Source: Betaproteobacteria bacterium | Lineage (GTDB): Bacteria; Pseudomonadota; Gammaproteobacteria; Burkholderiales; Burkholderiaceae_D | Length of the DNA stretch: 64,000 nucleotides | Direction of reading: 5' to 3' | NCBI GenBank assembly: GCA_025362735.1 | Contig: JANYFL010000039.1 | Location: 52,727 to 116,726, forward strand | Shown: positions 39,709 to 48,108 of the stretch, piece by piece | Numbering within the stretch: the stretch's first letter is position 1 | How the letters are laid out: each line of letters opens with the position of its first letter | Made by a program: the position numbers and the translations under genes | The notes under the pieces: model-generated | What the model saw: the letters and a program-made list of their open reading frames with translations, nothing else | What the model was told of the DNA's origin: nothing | Database searches by the model: none

Positions 39709-39745
39709 AAAAAAGACCGCTGTACACAGATGTGTAAAGCGGTCT
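39709..39745 (-). terminator. intrinsic terminator after the Gly-rich lipoprotein gene
   Basis: Read on the minus strand, AGACCGCT ... AGCGGTCT form a long-loop stem; the inner bases (TTACACAT/TGTGTA) extend the pairing, and TTTTTT follows. It separates the gene ending at 39763 from the one starting at 39664. Confidence 0.8.
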
Positions 39746-39762
39746 CAAGAACCAGTGTAGCG

Positions 39763-41145
39763 TTAGTTACTCACGGCGGTAATGCGCTGTGCTCCGTTAA
39801 CTGTTAGCACTTTAGTGGAAGATAACAAGGTTGTTGGGAATACATAAACATCATTAGCATTGTTACCATAAATCTTGCCATTTGCGAAAACAAGGTCATC
39901 AGATGTTCCAATCGTAAAGACTGGAGCAAATGTTCCAACCACAAATGTGGTTGGATTTACCCGGTAGTATCCGCCAGGGGAGGCAATTAATAAGTCACTT
40001 GAGGTCAGGGTAATGCCATACGATAAGCCCGACCCAGTTGTCCCACCAATTGGCAATGCAATTTCCTTCACCTTTACCCCTGTATTCTTGTCGAATACGA
40101 GAGCGTCGGCGCCAGATGCTGTACGCAGAACGGTTATGATGACATTTGAAGCAGTGACTTTCATATCAACTAGACCTGAAATAGCTGCATTGATAGAATT
40201 GATCGTCAAATCTGTCTTGAGGGTTGCCAGATCAATACGATCCAGTATTCCTCCACGACTGGCGATCCACAACTTGCCTGCACTTTCATCCAACCACATA
40301 CGGAGAATGTAGTCTCCGACCGATGAGTTGGTTGAAAGAGGTATTTCAGCAAGTAGTTGCTTTCCATCTGTTCCCAGTACGACGATGCGTGCGTTGCTCC
40401 CTGTTGCTGAGGTGGCAAAGCCTGCGGTGTAGTACTCCCGTCCGTCTGCGCCAATGGCGACCATTGCTTTAGTTACGCCAGCGAAGCTTATAAAAGGGTT
40501 GGAAACAGGTGTGGCAGCCCCCGTAAGGGGGTCGACATCCCAGAAGTAGTGGCCAGCTGATGCGATGGCGCAGTACACACGGAGCTTGGTGGTCTGCTTT
40601 TTAAAGGCAGTGCCAAAGCAGCCGTTTCCATCGATGGCGCTTAACGTTTGGACTCCATTCGTTGCGGTGTCGATGAGGGTGATGCCGGTAACACCGGCTA
40701 CTGCAACCTTGTTAAAGGTCACTGTGCTGGCGGCTGTGGTAACAGTCCCGGTTACTGTACCAACATTCCCTGATGTATCACTTGCGGTTGCAGTGACGTT
40801 TAGCGTTGCACTAAACGGGAACGGGTTTGTTGGCGTGAAAACTACTGTGTTACCAGCTCCAAGTGTGGTCGTGCCTGCAACAGTTGTACTGCCATAGGTG
40901 ACCACAATTGAAAGACCGGCACCATTGATGTTTTCATTTGCACTGACCACGATGGTTCCATTTGCTGCCACTTGAGCCGTCGGAAAGGTGAGAACTGGTT
41001 TGGTGGTATCGGTAGGGGTGCTACCGCCACCGCCAGAACTGCCACTTGAGGAGCCACCGCCACCTCCGCCACCGCAAGCGGTGAGAGAGAGAGCGAACCA
41101 AACACCAACATAAAACGCCATTTTTGAGTTTTTCTTTGTTTTCAC
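39763..41145 (-). CDS. surface lipoprotein with Ig-like and propeller-like regions
   Basis: A 460-residue protein with a lipoprotein signal (FALSLTAC, Cys near 24) followed by a tract of glycines and serines, a usual flexible tether in betaproteobacterial exported proteins. Residues about 45-140 resemble a bacterial Ig-like fold (TTKPVLTFPTAQVAANGTIV). The remaining part has repeated strand-turn patterns (VVLGTDGKQLLAEI, KLWIASRGGILDRIDLATL) like a beta-propeller. Function is unknown; binding or sensing outside the cell is plausible. Confidence 0.68.
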   Translation of the reverse strand: MKTKKNSKMAFYVGVWFALSLTACGGGGGGGSSSGSSGGGGSTPTDTTKPVLTFPTAQVAANGTIVVSANENINGAGLSIVVTYGSTTVAGTTTLGAGNTVVFTPTNPFPFSATLNVTATASDTSGNVGTVTGTVTTAASTVTFNKVAVAGVTGITLIDTATNGVQTLSAIDGNGCFGTAFKKQTTKLRVYCAIASAGHYFWDVDPLTGAATPVSNPFISFAGVTKAMVAIGADGREYYTAGFATSATGSNARIVVLGTDGKQLLAEIPLSTNSSVGDYILRMWLDESAGKLWIASRGGILDRIDLATLKTDLTINSINAAISGLVDMKVTASNVIITVLRTASGADALVFDKNTGVKVKEIALPIGGTTGSGLSYGITLTSSDLLIASPGGYYRVNPTTFVVGTFAPVFTIGTSDDLVFANGKIYGNNANDVYVFPTTLLSSTKVLTVNGAQRITAVSN

Positions 41146-41206
41146 GGTTTTCCCTGAGTGAATGAGAAGGCTTCCGAAATGCTCGCCAGGCCATAATTTA
41201 ACCCAT

Positions 41207-41227
41207 AGTTACGTAAGTTACGTAACT
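41207..41227. promoter_or_regulatory. 21-bp dyad of two TTACGTAA boxes
   Basis: Two TTACGTAA palindromes at 41209-41216 and 41218-41225 share a centre at 41217, making a near-perfect 21-bp dyad flanked by AG/CT. It lies about 43 bp upstream of the HTH gene at 41270 and about 60 bp upstream of the divergent lipoprotein gene. It is a strong candidate operator for one or both. Confidence 0.65.
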
Positions 41228-41269
41228 AAATTTCATTTTCAGTCACGTCATCCGTTTGACGATGACGGC

Positions 41270-41674
41270 ATGAAAAATGTCAATGAAGAATTTGCCAAAC
41301 GCCTGAAGAAGGCGATGGAACAGAAGGGCTATCCGGCCAAGCCGGCTGTGCTGGAGCGTGAGTTCAATTTGCGTTACTGGGGGCGGGCGGTGAGCCTGCA
41401 TGGCGTGCGGCGCTGGTTGCGCGGGGAATCGCTGCCGACGCAGGACAAGCTCGAGGTACTGGCCGAGTGGCTGCAGGTGCAACCTCAGCATTTACGCTAT
41501 GGCGTGGAAATCGAAAAGCGGGTCAGGCAGCGCAAGGCGGCTTGGGAACAGGCCATCGGTTATCAGGAGCGCGAGGTGTTCGAGGCCTTCATCCATCTGC
41601 CGACGCCGCAGCGCAAGATTGTCCGCGAAGTCATTCTGGCGTTTGCGCAGGCGCATTCGGCCAAGACGAAATAG
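41270..41674 (+). CDS. HTH-containing DNA-binding protein
   Basis: A 134-residue protein whose first 75 residues resemble an XRE-like helix-turn-helix: EEFAKRLKKAMEQKGYPAKP, then VSLHGVRRWLRGESLPTQDK and LEVLAEWLQVQPQHLRYG. The C-terminal part is helical and may dimerise. The frame opens earlier, but the ATG at 41270 gives the compact family form. The dyad at 41207-41227 suggests autoregulation. Confidence 0.78.
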   Translation: MKNVNEEFAKRLKKAMEQKGYPAKPAVLEREFNLRYWGRAVSLHGVRRWLRGESLPTQDKLEVLAEWLQVQPQHLRYGVEIEKRVRQRKAAWEQAIGYQEREVFEAFIHLPTPQRKIVREVILAFAQAHSAKTK

Positions 41675-42027
41675 GTCGGTAGTCGGCAGGGCGCAATAAG
41701 CGCAGCGCATTCCACCGGAACCTCGTTCATTCGCATTGAATCCGGCGCAATGCCTTTCATTCTATTTCCAGATCAATGGAAAAAGAATTCTCGTCGCCCC
41801 TGCGAAGGCTGGGGCCCAGTGACTTTTCATGAGTAACTTCCTATCGCCAATAAAGTCGCTGGGTTCCTGCTTAATTTGAACACTAAGCAGGAACGACGGG
41901 AGTAAATACAGGATTGAAATCAGTTATTGCGCCCTAAGTAAATTATCGATCTCTTGCTCTATCATTCGACGTACCGTTTTTCCCTTATAAAACCGAAGTA
42001 AAAACATCGACACGAACGGAGCACGAC
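41675..42027. other. 353-bp gap with one palindromic repeat
   Basis: No gene is seen. A family D repeat fills 41788-41908 and is listed separately. The last bases hold GGAG at 42018-42021, 6 nt before the SDR start. No clear promoter was recognised. Confidence 0.4.
41788..41908. repeat. palindromic repeat (family D, copy 1)
   Basis: The element starts TTCTCGTCGCCCCTGCGAAG and ends AAGCAGGAACGACGGG, with an inner pair CCCAGTGACTTTT / AAAGTCGCTGGG. The segment CCCAGTGACTTTTCA recurs exactly in the copy at 61236-61320. It resembles the widespread proteobacterial elements with CGTCATTCC...GCAGG ends. Confidence 0.7.
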
Positions 42028-42816
42028 ATGACTTCCAATCAAACGCCTTCCTTGATCCATATCCCCGACCTTGCCGGGAAGGTCGTGCTGGTTACGGGTT
42101 CGAGTACCGGTATTGGTGCCGCAGTGGCAAAGGGTTTCGCCCGCACCGGCGCCAAGGTTGCGGTCCATTACCGTGCCAGTCCGGATGCGGCGCAAGCGGT
42201 GGTTGCAGAGATCAAGGCGGCTGGAGGAACAGCGCATGCGTTCGCGGCGGATGTAACACAGACCGCTCAGGTGGAAACCTTGATCACACAGGTTGTGGCG
42301 CATTTTGGCGCGCTTCACGTACTGGTGAACAACGCCGGTGGATTCGAACGCGCACATCTGGCTGAGCTCACTGATGAGGGCTATGACCGCATGCTGGACC
42401 TGAATGTACGTTCGGTGTTGAGCGCGTCCCGTTTCGCGGTGCCGCACATCAAGCAATCCGGCGGCGGATCCATCATCAACACGGCATCGGTTGTGGTGCG
42501 TAGTGGCGGCAGCCCTGGCGCATCGCTGTATGTCGGATCGAAAGCTTTTGTCGAAGCCATTACCCGCAACTTCGCGAAGGAATTTGCCACTGACGGCATA
42601 CGCGTCAACGCCGTTGCCCCTGGTGTCATCCTGACCCCTCTCCATCGCAACACCTCTGCTGAAAGATTGGAAGAATTTCGCCTTGACATCCCAATGCTGC
42701 GCCTTGGCAACACAGAGGAGTGTGTGGGTGCCTACCTTTTTCTGGCTTCGGAAATGATGGCCAGCTTCGTCACCGGGCAGATCATTGAGGTCAATGGCGG
42801 ACAGGTCATGCCTTGA
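42028..42816 (+). CDS. short-chain dehydrogenase/reductase
   Basis: A classical SDR of 262 residues. The cofactor loop TGSSTGIG, the NNAG motif, the Ser of INTASVV and the YVGSK catalytic pair are all present, and the end GQIIEVNGGQVMP is typical of FabG-like enzymes. The HYRAS segment after strand 2 suggests NADP preference. The substrate is unknown; it stands alone between a repeat and the toxin-antitoxin pair. Confidence 0.9.
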   Translation: MTSNQTPSLIHIPDLAGKVVLVTGSSTGIGAAVAKGFARTGAKVAVHYRASPDAAQAVVAEIKAAGGTAHAFAADVTQTAQVETLITQVVAHFGALHVLVNNAGGFERAHLAELTDEGYDRMLDLNVRSVLSASRFAVPHIKQSGGGSIINTASVVVRSGGSPGASLYVGSKAFVEAITRNFAKEFATDGIRVNAVAPGVILTPLHRNTSAERLEEFRLDIPMLRLGNTEECVGAYLFLASEMMASFVTGQIIEVNGGQVMP

Positions 42817-42907
42817 TCCCAATAGTGTGATCGCCGCTTGACTTAATCCAAATGCCAATTAGAGCAAAGAGCTGCCCATTCTCATTCTGCCGCCAGAGCA
42901 TTACTGG

Positions 42908-43246
42908 TTAGTCAATCAGCACGTGTAACCCCTCAATAATCAATTGGAGTTGATTCTGGTCTGCGATACCAAATCGACGGTCTACACGCTCTTTTCTGAT
43001 AGATGAAATCTTATCGGCCATAGCCCAACTGACGACTTTCAACCCATTACGTCGGCTCGGTTCAATGCGTATGCGGTATGGAACATCGAGATCAATTGGG
43101 GTCGAGGTAAGCGGGCAGACCAGCACGCTATTCAGATCATGCCGGGCTTGTTGCAGGATAACTGCCGGACGCGGTTTGCCGTCGTAGTCACCTTTACCCG
43201 CAATGATGACGAGCGCGCCGCGCTCAAATTTCTGTGAAGAACTCAT
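42908..43246 (-). CDS. MazF/PemK-type toxin (mRNA interferase)
   Basis: A 112-residue MazF-family protein: FERGALVIIAGKGDYDGKPRPAVIL with the conserved Arg-Pro, VLVCPLTST and a C-terminal IGIADQNQL-like helix. MazF toxins cleave mRNA at short motifs. I place the start at 43246, inside the last 23 nt of the antitoxin gene; the frame is open to 43300. It is paired with the RHH antitoxin upstream. Confidence 0.9.
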   Translation of the reverse strand: MSSSQKFERGALVIIAGKGDYDGKPRPAVILQQARHDLNSVLVCPLTSTPIDLDVPYRIRIEPSRRNGLKVVSWAMADKISSIRKERVDRRFGIADQNQLQLIIEGLHVLID

Positions 43247-43436
43247 CGTGTTCCGGTGTCTGGCGATTGGCTGCTTGCGCCCAAAGTTGGGCTTGTTCAT
43301 CGGGGTCGACCGTGCGCGCGACTTTTTCAGCGATGGCTTGGCGTACCAATTCGCTTTTGGTCAAACCCGCATGCTGGGCTGCTTGATTAAGCAGAGTATC
43401 AAGGGCGGGGTCAATACGAATAGTCAGGGCAGACAT
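43224..43436 (-). CDS. CopG/ribbon-helix-helix antitoxin
   Basis: A 70-residue protein with a ribbon-helix-helix N-terminus (ALTIRIDPALDTLLNQAAQH, then AGLTKSELVRQAIAE) and an acidic C-terminus (PEHDEFFTEI) that would neutralise the toxin. GAGGAG lies 6 nt before the ATG at 43436. It overlaps the toxin gene by 23 nt. The palindrome just upstream is its probable operator. Confidence 0.9.
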   Translation of the reverse strand: MSALTIRIDPALDTLLNQAAQHAGLTKSELVRQAIAEKVARTVDPDEQAQLWAQAANRQTPEHDEFFTEI

Positions 43437-43456
43437 GATGGCTCCTCGAATCATTT

Positions 43457-43475
43457 GTCATACAAATTGTATGAC
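43457..43475. promoter_or_regulatory. palindromic operator of the copG/mazF pair
   Basis: GTCATACAA-a-TTGTATGAC is a perfect 9-bp dyad, 21 bp upstream of the antitoxin ATG. RHH antitoxins bind such sites with their toxin to repress their own promoter. Confidence 0.7.
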
Positions 43476-43562
43476 GCATCCAATAATTCTGCCAGTTCTA
43501 TTTCATAGCCCATTAGTCCTCTATCATCCTCGCATCCAGCCAATTCCATGGAATGAATTCAA

Positions 43563-44378
43563 ATGCCCACCAAACTCTCCGACTTTCGCGTCCCGTCTAG
43601 CGGTAAATTTTCGCTTGTTGCTTTCGATCCATCAGCCAAACCTTTTTCCAATGGCGACAAGGCGGGAAATTTGACGCAGCTCAGTGAACTCGGCGCACGC
43701 ATCAACGCGTTGCAGGATATTTTCTATGCAGAGCGCAAGCGCAAACTTCTGATCGTTTTGCAGGGCATGGATACCAGCGGCAAAGACGGCACGGTGCGGG
43801 CGGTGTTCTCGCAAGTCGATCCGCTGGGCGTGCGCGTTGTGCCATTCAAAGTGCCCACTCCAGAAGAAAGTGCCCATGACTATCTGTGGCGTATCCATCG
43901 TGAGGTTCCTGGCGCAGGCGAAATCGTCATGTTTAATCGCAGCCACTATGAGTCGGTCCTGATTGAGCGCGTTCACGAATGGATTGACGCAAAGGAATGC
44001 AAGCGCCGCTATGTGCAGATCAATGAATTCGAGAACCTACTGACCCAGACAGGCACAACGATCATCAAGTGCTATTTGCATATCAGCAAAGATGAGCAAA
44101 AAAAGCGGCTGGTAGAGCGGCTCGCAGATGGCACCAAGCACTGGAAGTTCGATCCAAACGATCTGAAGGAGCGTGCGCTCTGGGACGATTACATGAAGGC
44201 CTACGAAAGTGCGCTGGCTGCCACGAGTACCGAATCCGCACCCTGGTATGTGATTCCCGCCAATTCCAAAACCCATCGCAATCTGATGATTGGGCGTTTG
44301 ATCGTCGAGACCATGGAGGCGATGAAGCTCGACTATCCGCCCGCGAAGCCGGAGTACTTCAAACTCAAGGTGGATTAG
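43563..44378 (+). CDS. PPK2-family polyphosphate kinase / nucleotide phosphotransferase
   Basis: PPK2 enzymes transfer phosphate between polyphosphate and nucleotides. The 271-residue single-domain form has Walker A GMDTSGKDG (68-76), the lid-like VPFKVPTPEESAHDYLWR and the Walker B region MFNRSHYESVL. Single-domain PPK2s differ in using NDP or NMP as acceptor, which cannot be read here. It is monocistronic. Confidence 0.93.
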   Translation: MPTKLSDFRVPSSGKFSLVAFDPSAKPFSNGDKAGNLTQLSELGARINALQDIFYAERKRKLLIVLQGMDTSGKDGTVRAVFSQVDPLGVRVVPFKVPTPEESAHDYLWRIHREVPGAGEIVMFNRSHYESVLIERVHEWIDAKECKRRYVQINEFENLLTQTGTTIIKCYLHISKDEQKKRLVERLADGTKHWKFDPNDLKERALWDDYMKAYESALAATSTESAPWYVIPANSKTHRNLMIGRLIVETMEAMKLDYPPAKPEYFKLKVD

Positions 44379-44393
44379 AGCGCTTGCAAAGTG

Positions 44394-44526
44394 CCGTTCG
44401 TCCTGAGTAGCTTGCTTGCAGGCGTATCGAAGGATAAACAGCCACGAAGTAACGGCCCACGCCTTGCGACCTGTCCTTCGATACACCTGCTTATTGTTCC
44501 AATAAGCAGGTACTCAGGACGAACGG
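44394..44526. repeat. long inverted repeat, CCTGAG...CGAAGGA type (family C, copy 2)
   Basis: Perfect 16-base ends CCGTTCGTCCTGAGTA (44394-44409) and TACTCAGGACGAACGG (44511-44526), with inner arms GTATCGAAGGA / TCCTTCGATAC. The ends and the CGAAGGA core relate it to the nested element at 23803-23894. It lies after ppk2 and may end its transcript. Confidence 0.78.
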
Positions 44527-44615
44527 TGTTTGGTCTTCCAAGACCCATTCGCAGCTTTGGATTCAATATCGCCTGGAATCAGATGCGCGTGTAGTTAAAT
44601 TGCTGCCATGACATA

Positions 44616-44651
44616 AATTGCACTTGCAATTACTGCATAGGCAGCTATAAT
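44616..44651 (+). promoter_or_regulatory. marR promoter with overlapping palindromic operator
   Basis: The -35 TTGCAA (44624-44629) and -10 TATAAT (44646-44651) are 16 bp apart. A perfect dyad AATTGCA-ct-TGCAATT (44616-44631) covers the -35, as expected for MarR autorepression. Transcription would start at about 44658, the A of the marR ATG, so the message is probably leaderless. Confidence 0.75.
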
Positions 44652-44657
44652 GCCTCT

Positions 44658-45143
44658 ATGTCTAAACTTGCTCCCACCTCCAAATCCGAAAAACCGCTGT
44701 ATTGCGTCGCTGGCTACAAGGTCGATGAAAGCATCGGCTATCTACTCAAGCTGGTGCGTGCCTCACTGACCGGTGCTGTTGATCGGCAAATGGCCGATCA
44801 CGATATCTCGCATGATCAATGGGGCGTGTTGATCATGCTGGCCAAAGGTCATGCTGAAACTGCCGCCGATCTTGCGCGCGTGATGGAAAGCGACACGGGT
44901 TCGATGACGCGCATGATTGACCGGCTTGAAGCCAAAGGTCTGGTCAGTCGCAGGCGCTGTGGTGAAGACCGTCGTGTGGTGTGGCTGGAGTTAACTGACC
45001 CGGGGCGCGAGATTGCAGAAAAGCTGACCGCCATTGTCGTCAAGGTGCTGAACGAGCATCTACATGGATTCAGTGTTGACGAGCTCGATACTTTTAAAGG
45101 GTTTTTGCGACGCATGCTGGCCAATCGCGAAACTCAGCGTTAA
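44658..45143 (+). CDS. MarR-family transcriptional repressor
   Basis: A 161-residue MarR protein: a dimerisation helix, then the winged helix ISHDQWGVLIMLAKG, TAADLARVMESDTGSMTRMI and DRLEAKGLVSRRRCGEDRR with the wing. It heads an outer-membrane factor / emrA / emrB operon and probably represses it until a drug or phenolic ligand binds. No Shine-Dalgarno sequence precedes it, which fits the leaderless promoter. Confidence 0.92.
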   Translation: MSKLAPTSKSEKPLYCVAGYKVDESIGYLLKLVRASLTGAVDRQMADHDISHDQWGVLIMLAKGHAETAADLARVMESDTGSMTRMIDRLEAKGLVSRRRCGEDRRVVWLELTDPGREIAEKLTAIVVKVLNEHLHGFSVDELDTFKGFLRRMLANRETQR

Positions 45144-45178
45144 AGCTCCGTTTGAATGTGTCTCATCAGGAAATAATC

Positions 45179-46744
45179 ATGGCATGCCCCTCATTTCATC
45201 GCGAAGAATTTGATCCTCCTAATAGTGGCAATCCTGATCCTGTGCGCAATCCAAACCTGATTGCAATCACAGCGTGGATTGTTACGAATGGCGTGGCCAT
45301 TGGTGCGGCCGTTCTTAGTGCTTTGCTGATGACCGGCTGTGCGAACCTGTCGGGCATTCAGCCCACATCAAAACTGATGCAAGAAAATAGCGTGACGCTG
45401 AAAACTGCACCACGACAGGCCGCTCAGCAAAGCGTTTGGCCAAGTACAAACTGGTGGGAAAGTTTTGGCGATCCGCAATTGAATGCGCTGATTGAACAAT
45501 CGATCAATCCCGATGAAGGCAATCCAACGTTGCGTCTGGCTCAGGCGCGACTGAGCAAGGCCAACGCCGTAGCGGGGATTGCCGAATCGGCGAGCGGAAT
45601 CACCAAGACGCTCAATGCATCGTCCACGCGCGAGAAATTTTCCGAGAATTATATTTACCCGCCGCCACTGGGTGGATCGATTTTCACCATCAATCAATTG
45701 GCATTGGATTTCAATTACGACCTGGATTTCTGGGGACGAAATCGTGCCGCAATTGCGGCTGCACACGCCCAGGTCGAAGCCTCTGCTGCCGATGCTGCAG
45801 CAGCGCGGTTGGCTTTAACGACCTCGGTTGCACGTGCTTGGGTTCAGTTGAAACGACTGTATGCTCAGCGCGACGTAGCGATTATCAGTACGCAGCAACG
45901 AGAGCAGGTGCTCACATTGACGCGTCAGCGCTCGGAGGCTGGTCTTGATACCGTGGCTGAATTGCGTCAGGCTCAAGCCGGTACGCCCATTGCCGCGTTA
46001 GAAGTTGCGCAACTCGATGAAGCCATTGCACTGGTGCGCAATCAACTGGCGGCCTTGATCGGCAAAGGTCCGGATTATGGTCGGCAGATTCCGCAACCGC
46101 AGCCGGATTTCCAAGACGCTATGCATCAACAAGCCAGCGCCCTTCCCAACAATCTGGAATTGAATTTATTGGGACGACGTGCCGATTTGACAGCCGCGCG
46201 CTGGCGTGTGGAGGCTGCGCTGCATGACATCGATCAAGCCAAAGCGCAGTTTTATCCCAACATAAATCTGATGGCTTCGATCAGTTTTCTGAGTCTCGGC
46301 GGCAGTCGTTTTCTTGACGCCAGCAGTCTCAATCCGTCCATTGGTCCAGCCTTGAGCCTGCCTTTATTCAGCGGCAGTTTGCGCTCCAACCTGCGCGGCA
46401 AAACCGCCGACTATGATGCAGCGGTCGAGCAATATAACCAGACGCTGCTGGATGCCGCAAAAGACGTTGCCGATCAGATTACGTCGCTGCAGGCCGTGCA
46501 AAATCAGGTCATGCAACAGCAGCAGGCGCTCGAGCGCACGACCCAAGCCTATGACGTTGCACTAACTCGTTATCGCGCAGGCATCAGCAATTATTTGACG
46601 GTGCTGAATGCGCAAACAGCGGTGCTGTCACAGCAACGCGCTGCCAATGATTTGAGTGCGCGTGGCGTTGATCTAAAAATCAGCCTGATTCGTGCACTGG
46701 GCGGCGGCTTCAGCCAAGGCCCTTCGTCGACGCAATTACATTAA
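45179..46744 (+). CDS. outer-membrane efflux lipoprotein (NodT/OprM-type)
   Basis: The channel component of a tripartite pump. Two OEP repeats are visible: WWESFGDPQLNALIEQSI at the start, and FDWGR-like FNYDLDFWGRNRAA later, with long helical hairpins. The lipobox LMTGC sits near residue 54, preceded by an unusual ~25-residue hydrophilic leader (MACPSFHREEFDPPNSGNPD). The ATG at 45179 has AGGAA upstream; a TTG at 45152 is possible. It lies 35 bp after marR. Confidence 0.9.
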   Translation: MACPSFHREEFDPPNSGNPDPVRNPNLIAITAWIVTNGVAIGAAVLSALLMTGCANLSGIQPTSKLMQENSVTLKTAPRQAAQQSVWPSTNWWESFGDPQLNALIEQSINPDEGNPTLRLAQARLSKANAVAGIAESASGITKTLNASSTREKFSENYIYPPPLGGSIFTINQLALDFNYDLDFWGRNRAAIAAAHAQVEASAADAAAARLALTTSVARAWVQLKRLYAQRDVAIISTQQREQVLTLTRQRSEAGLDTVAELRQAQAGTPIAALEVAQLDEAIALVRNQLAALIGKGPDYGRQIPQPQPDFQDAMHQQASALPNNLELNLLGRRADLTAARWRVEAALHDIDQAKAQFYPNINLMASISFLSLGGSRFLDASSLNPSIGPALSLPLFSGSLRSNLRGKTADYDAAVEQYNQTLLDAAKDVADQITSLQAVQNQVMQQQQALERTTQAYDVALTRYRAGISNYLTVLNAQTAVLSQQRAANDLSARGVDLKISLIRALGGGFSQGPSSTQLH

Positions 46745-46820
46745 GCGTCTATCCAAATACTTCTTTATTCCTAGGCTCTCCAAGCAGAGAGTAAGCCCAA
46801 CAAAATCTCCGGAGCTGAAC

Positions 46821-48062
46821 ATGAGCAGCAATAACGAAACCGGCACCGCCTCTTCCTCCTCAACTGCTGAGGCCCCCAATGGAAACGGCAAACGCAAGAC
46901 CATACTGACGGCAATGATCGGCGCATTCGCGCTATTACTGATTGGCTACGGTATCTGGTACGCGCTGGTCGGCAGTCATTTTGAATCCACCGACGACGCC
47001 TATGTCTCCGGCAACATTGTGCAGATCACACCTCAGGTTGCAGGCACGGTCGTCGCCATCAAGGCCGACGACACCGACGTTGTAAAGGCGGGCCAGGAAC
47101 TGATTGTGCTGGATCAGGCGGATGCCAAAGTAGCTCTCGACCAAGCCGAAGCGCAACTTGCCCAAACCGTACGCGAAGTGCGTACGCTCTACGCCAACAA
47201 TGGCAGCTTGAGCGCGAACATTGCTGCGCGTGAAGCCGACGTTGTGCGTGCCCGGAGTGCGCAGGCAAAGGCGCAGGAGGACTATCAACGTCGCGCTAAT
47301 CTGGTCAGTGGCGGCGCAGTATCGAAAGAAGAGCTGCAACATATCCAGGCTGACTTGGATGCCGCACGCAGCAATCTCGCAGCGGCCGAAGCTTCAGCTA
47401 ACGCAGCACGCGAACAACTCACATCAAACAAAGCACTGACCGAAGGCACCAGCGTTGCACAACACCCCAATGTGCTGCGTGCAGCCGCTCAGGTACGCGC
47501 AGCCTTTCTGGCACAACAGCGCGGCAGTATCCCCGCACCAATCGCGGGTCAGATCGCGAAGCGCAGCGTACAGGTTGGCCAACGCGTACAACCGGGCAAT
47601 GCATTGATGGCGATTGTTCCGCTCGATCATTTGTGGGTCGATGCCAACTTCAAGGAAGTGCAGTTACGCAAGATGCACATTGGTCAGCCGGTCACATTGG
47701 AAGCGGATATCTACGGCAGCAAAGTCGAGTATGAAGGCAAGATCATTGGTCTCGCCGCGGGGACCGGCAGTGCCTTCTCGCTACTTCCCGCACAGAACGC
47801 GACGGGCAACTGGATCAAGGTCGTGCAACGTTTGCCAGTGCGGATTGAATTGAATGCCAAACAGTTAGCCGAACATCCGTTACGTATCGGCTTGTCCGTG
47901 GTTGCCAAGGTGGATACCAAGAATCAGGACGGCGCGCAGATCGCCAGCACAAGTGCCGTGCGCACTGCTGCTGCGTATCAGACCGATGCTTATGCCAATC
48001 AGAATAGTGGTGCCGATCAACTGGTGAAGAACATCATCGCAGCCAATCTCGGCAAGGGCTGA
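46821..48062 (+). CDS. emrA: EmrA-type efflux periplasmic adaptor
   Basis: A 413-residue HlyD/EmrA membrane-fusion protein: one transmembrane helix at about 25-47, then the lipoyl half-motif TDDAYVSGNIVQITPQVAGTV, a coiled-coil hairpin (about 100-210) and the second half APIAGQIAKRSVQVGQRVQP. It links the inner-membrane EmrB with the outer-membrane factor. GGAG lies about 7 nt before the ATG at 46821; the frame is open to 46692 but the added residues overlap the previous gene. Confidence 0.93.
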   Translation: MSSNNETGTASSSSTAEAPNGNGKRKTILTAMIGAFALLLIGYGIWYALVGSHFESTDDAYVSGNIVQITPQVAGTVVAIKADDTDVVKAGQELIVLDQADAKVALDQAEAQLAQTVREVRTLYANNGSLSANIAAREADVVRARSAQAKAQEDYQRRANLVSGGAVSKEELQHIQADLDAARSNLAAAEASANAAREQLTSNKALTEGTSVAQHPNVLRAAAQVRAAFLAQQRGSIPAPIAGQIAKRSVQVGQRVQPGNALMAIVPLDHLWVDANFKEVQLRKMHIGQPVTLEADIYGSKVEYEGKIIGLAAGTGSAFSLLPAQNATGNWIKVVQRLPVRIELNAKQLAEHPLRIGLSVVAKVDTKNQDGAQIASTSAVRTAAAYQTDAYANQNSGADQLVKNIIAANLGKG

Positions 48063-48108
48063 TTAAGGCCTGTTGAAGTTCACTCGAATTTCGAGCCTGA
48101 ATCACATC

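Noticed and set aside
41962..42858. 298-codon minus-strand open frame opposite the SDR gene
   Set aside because: The plus strand encodes a complete SDR with all motifs; the antisense product is Cys/Arg/His-rich without family features.
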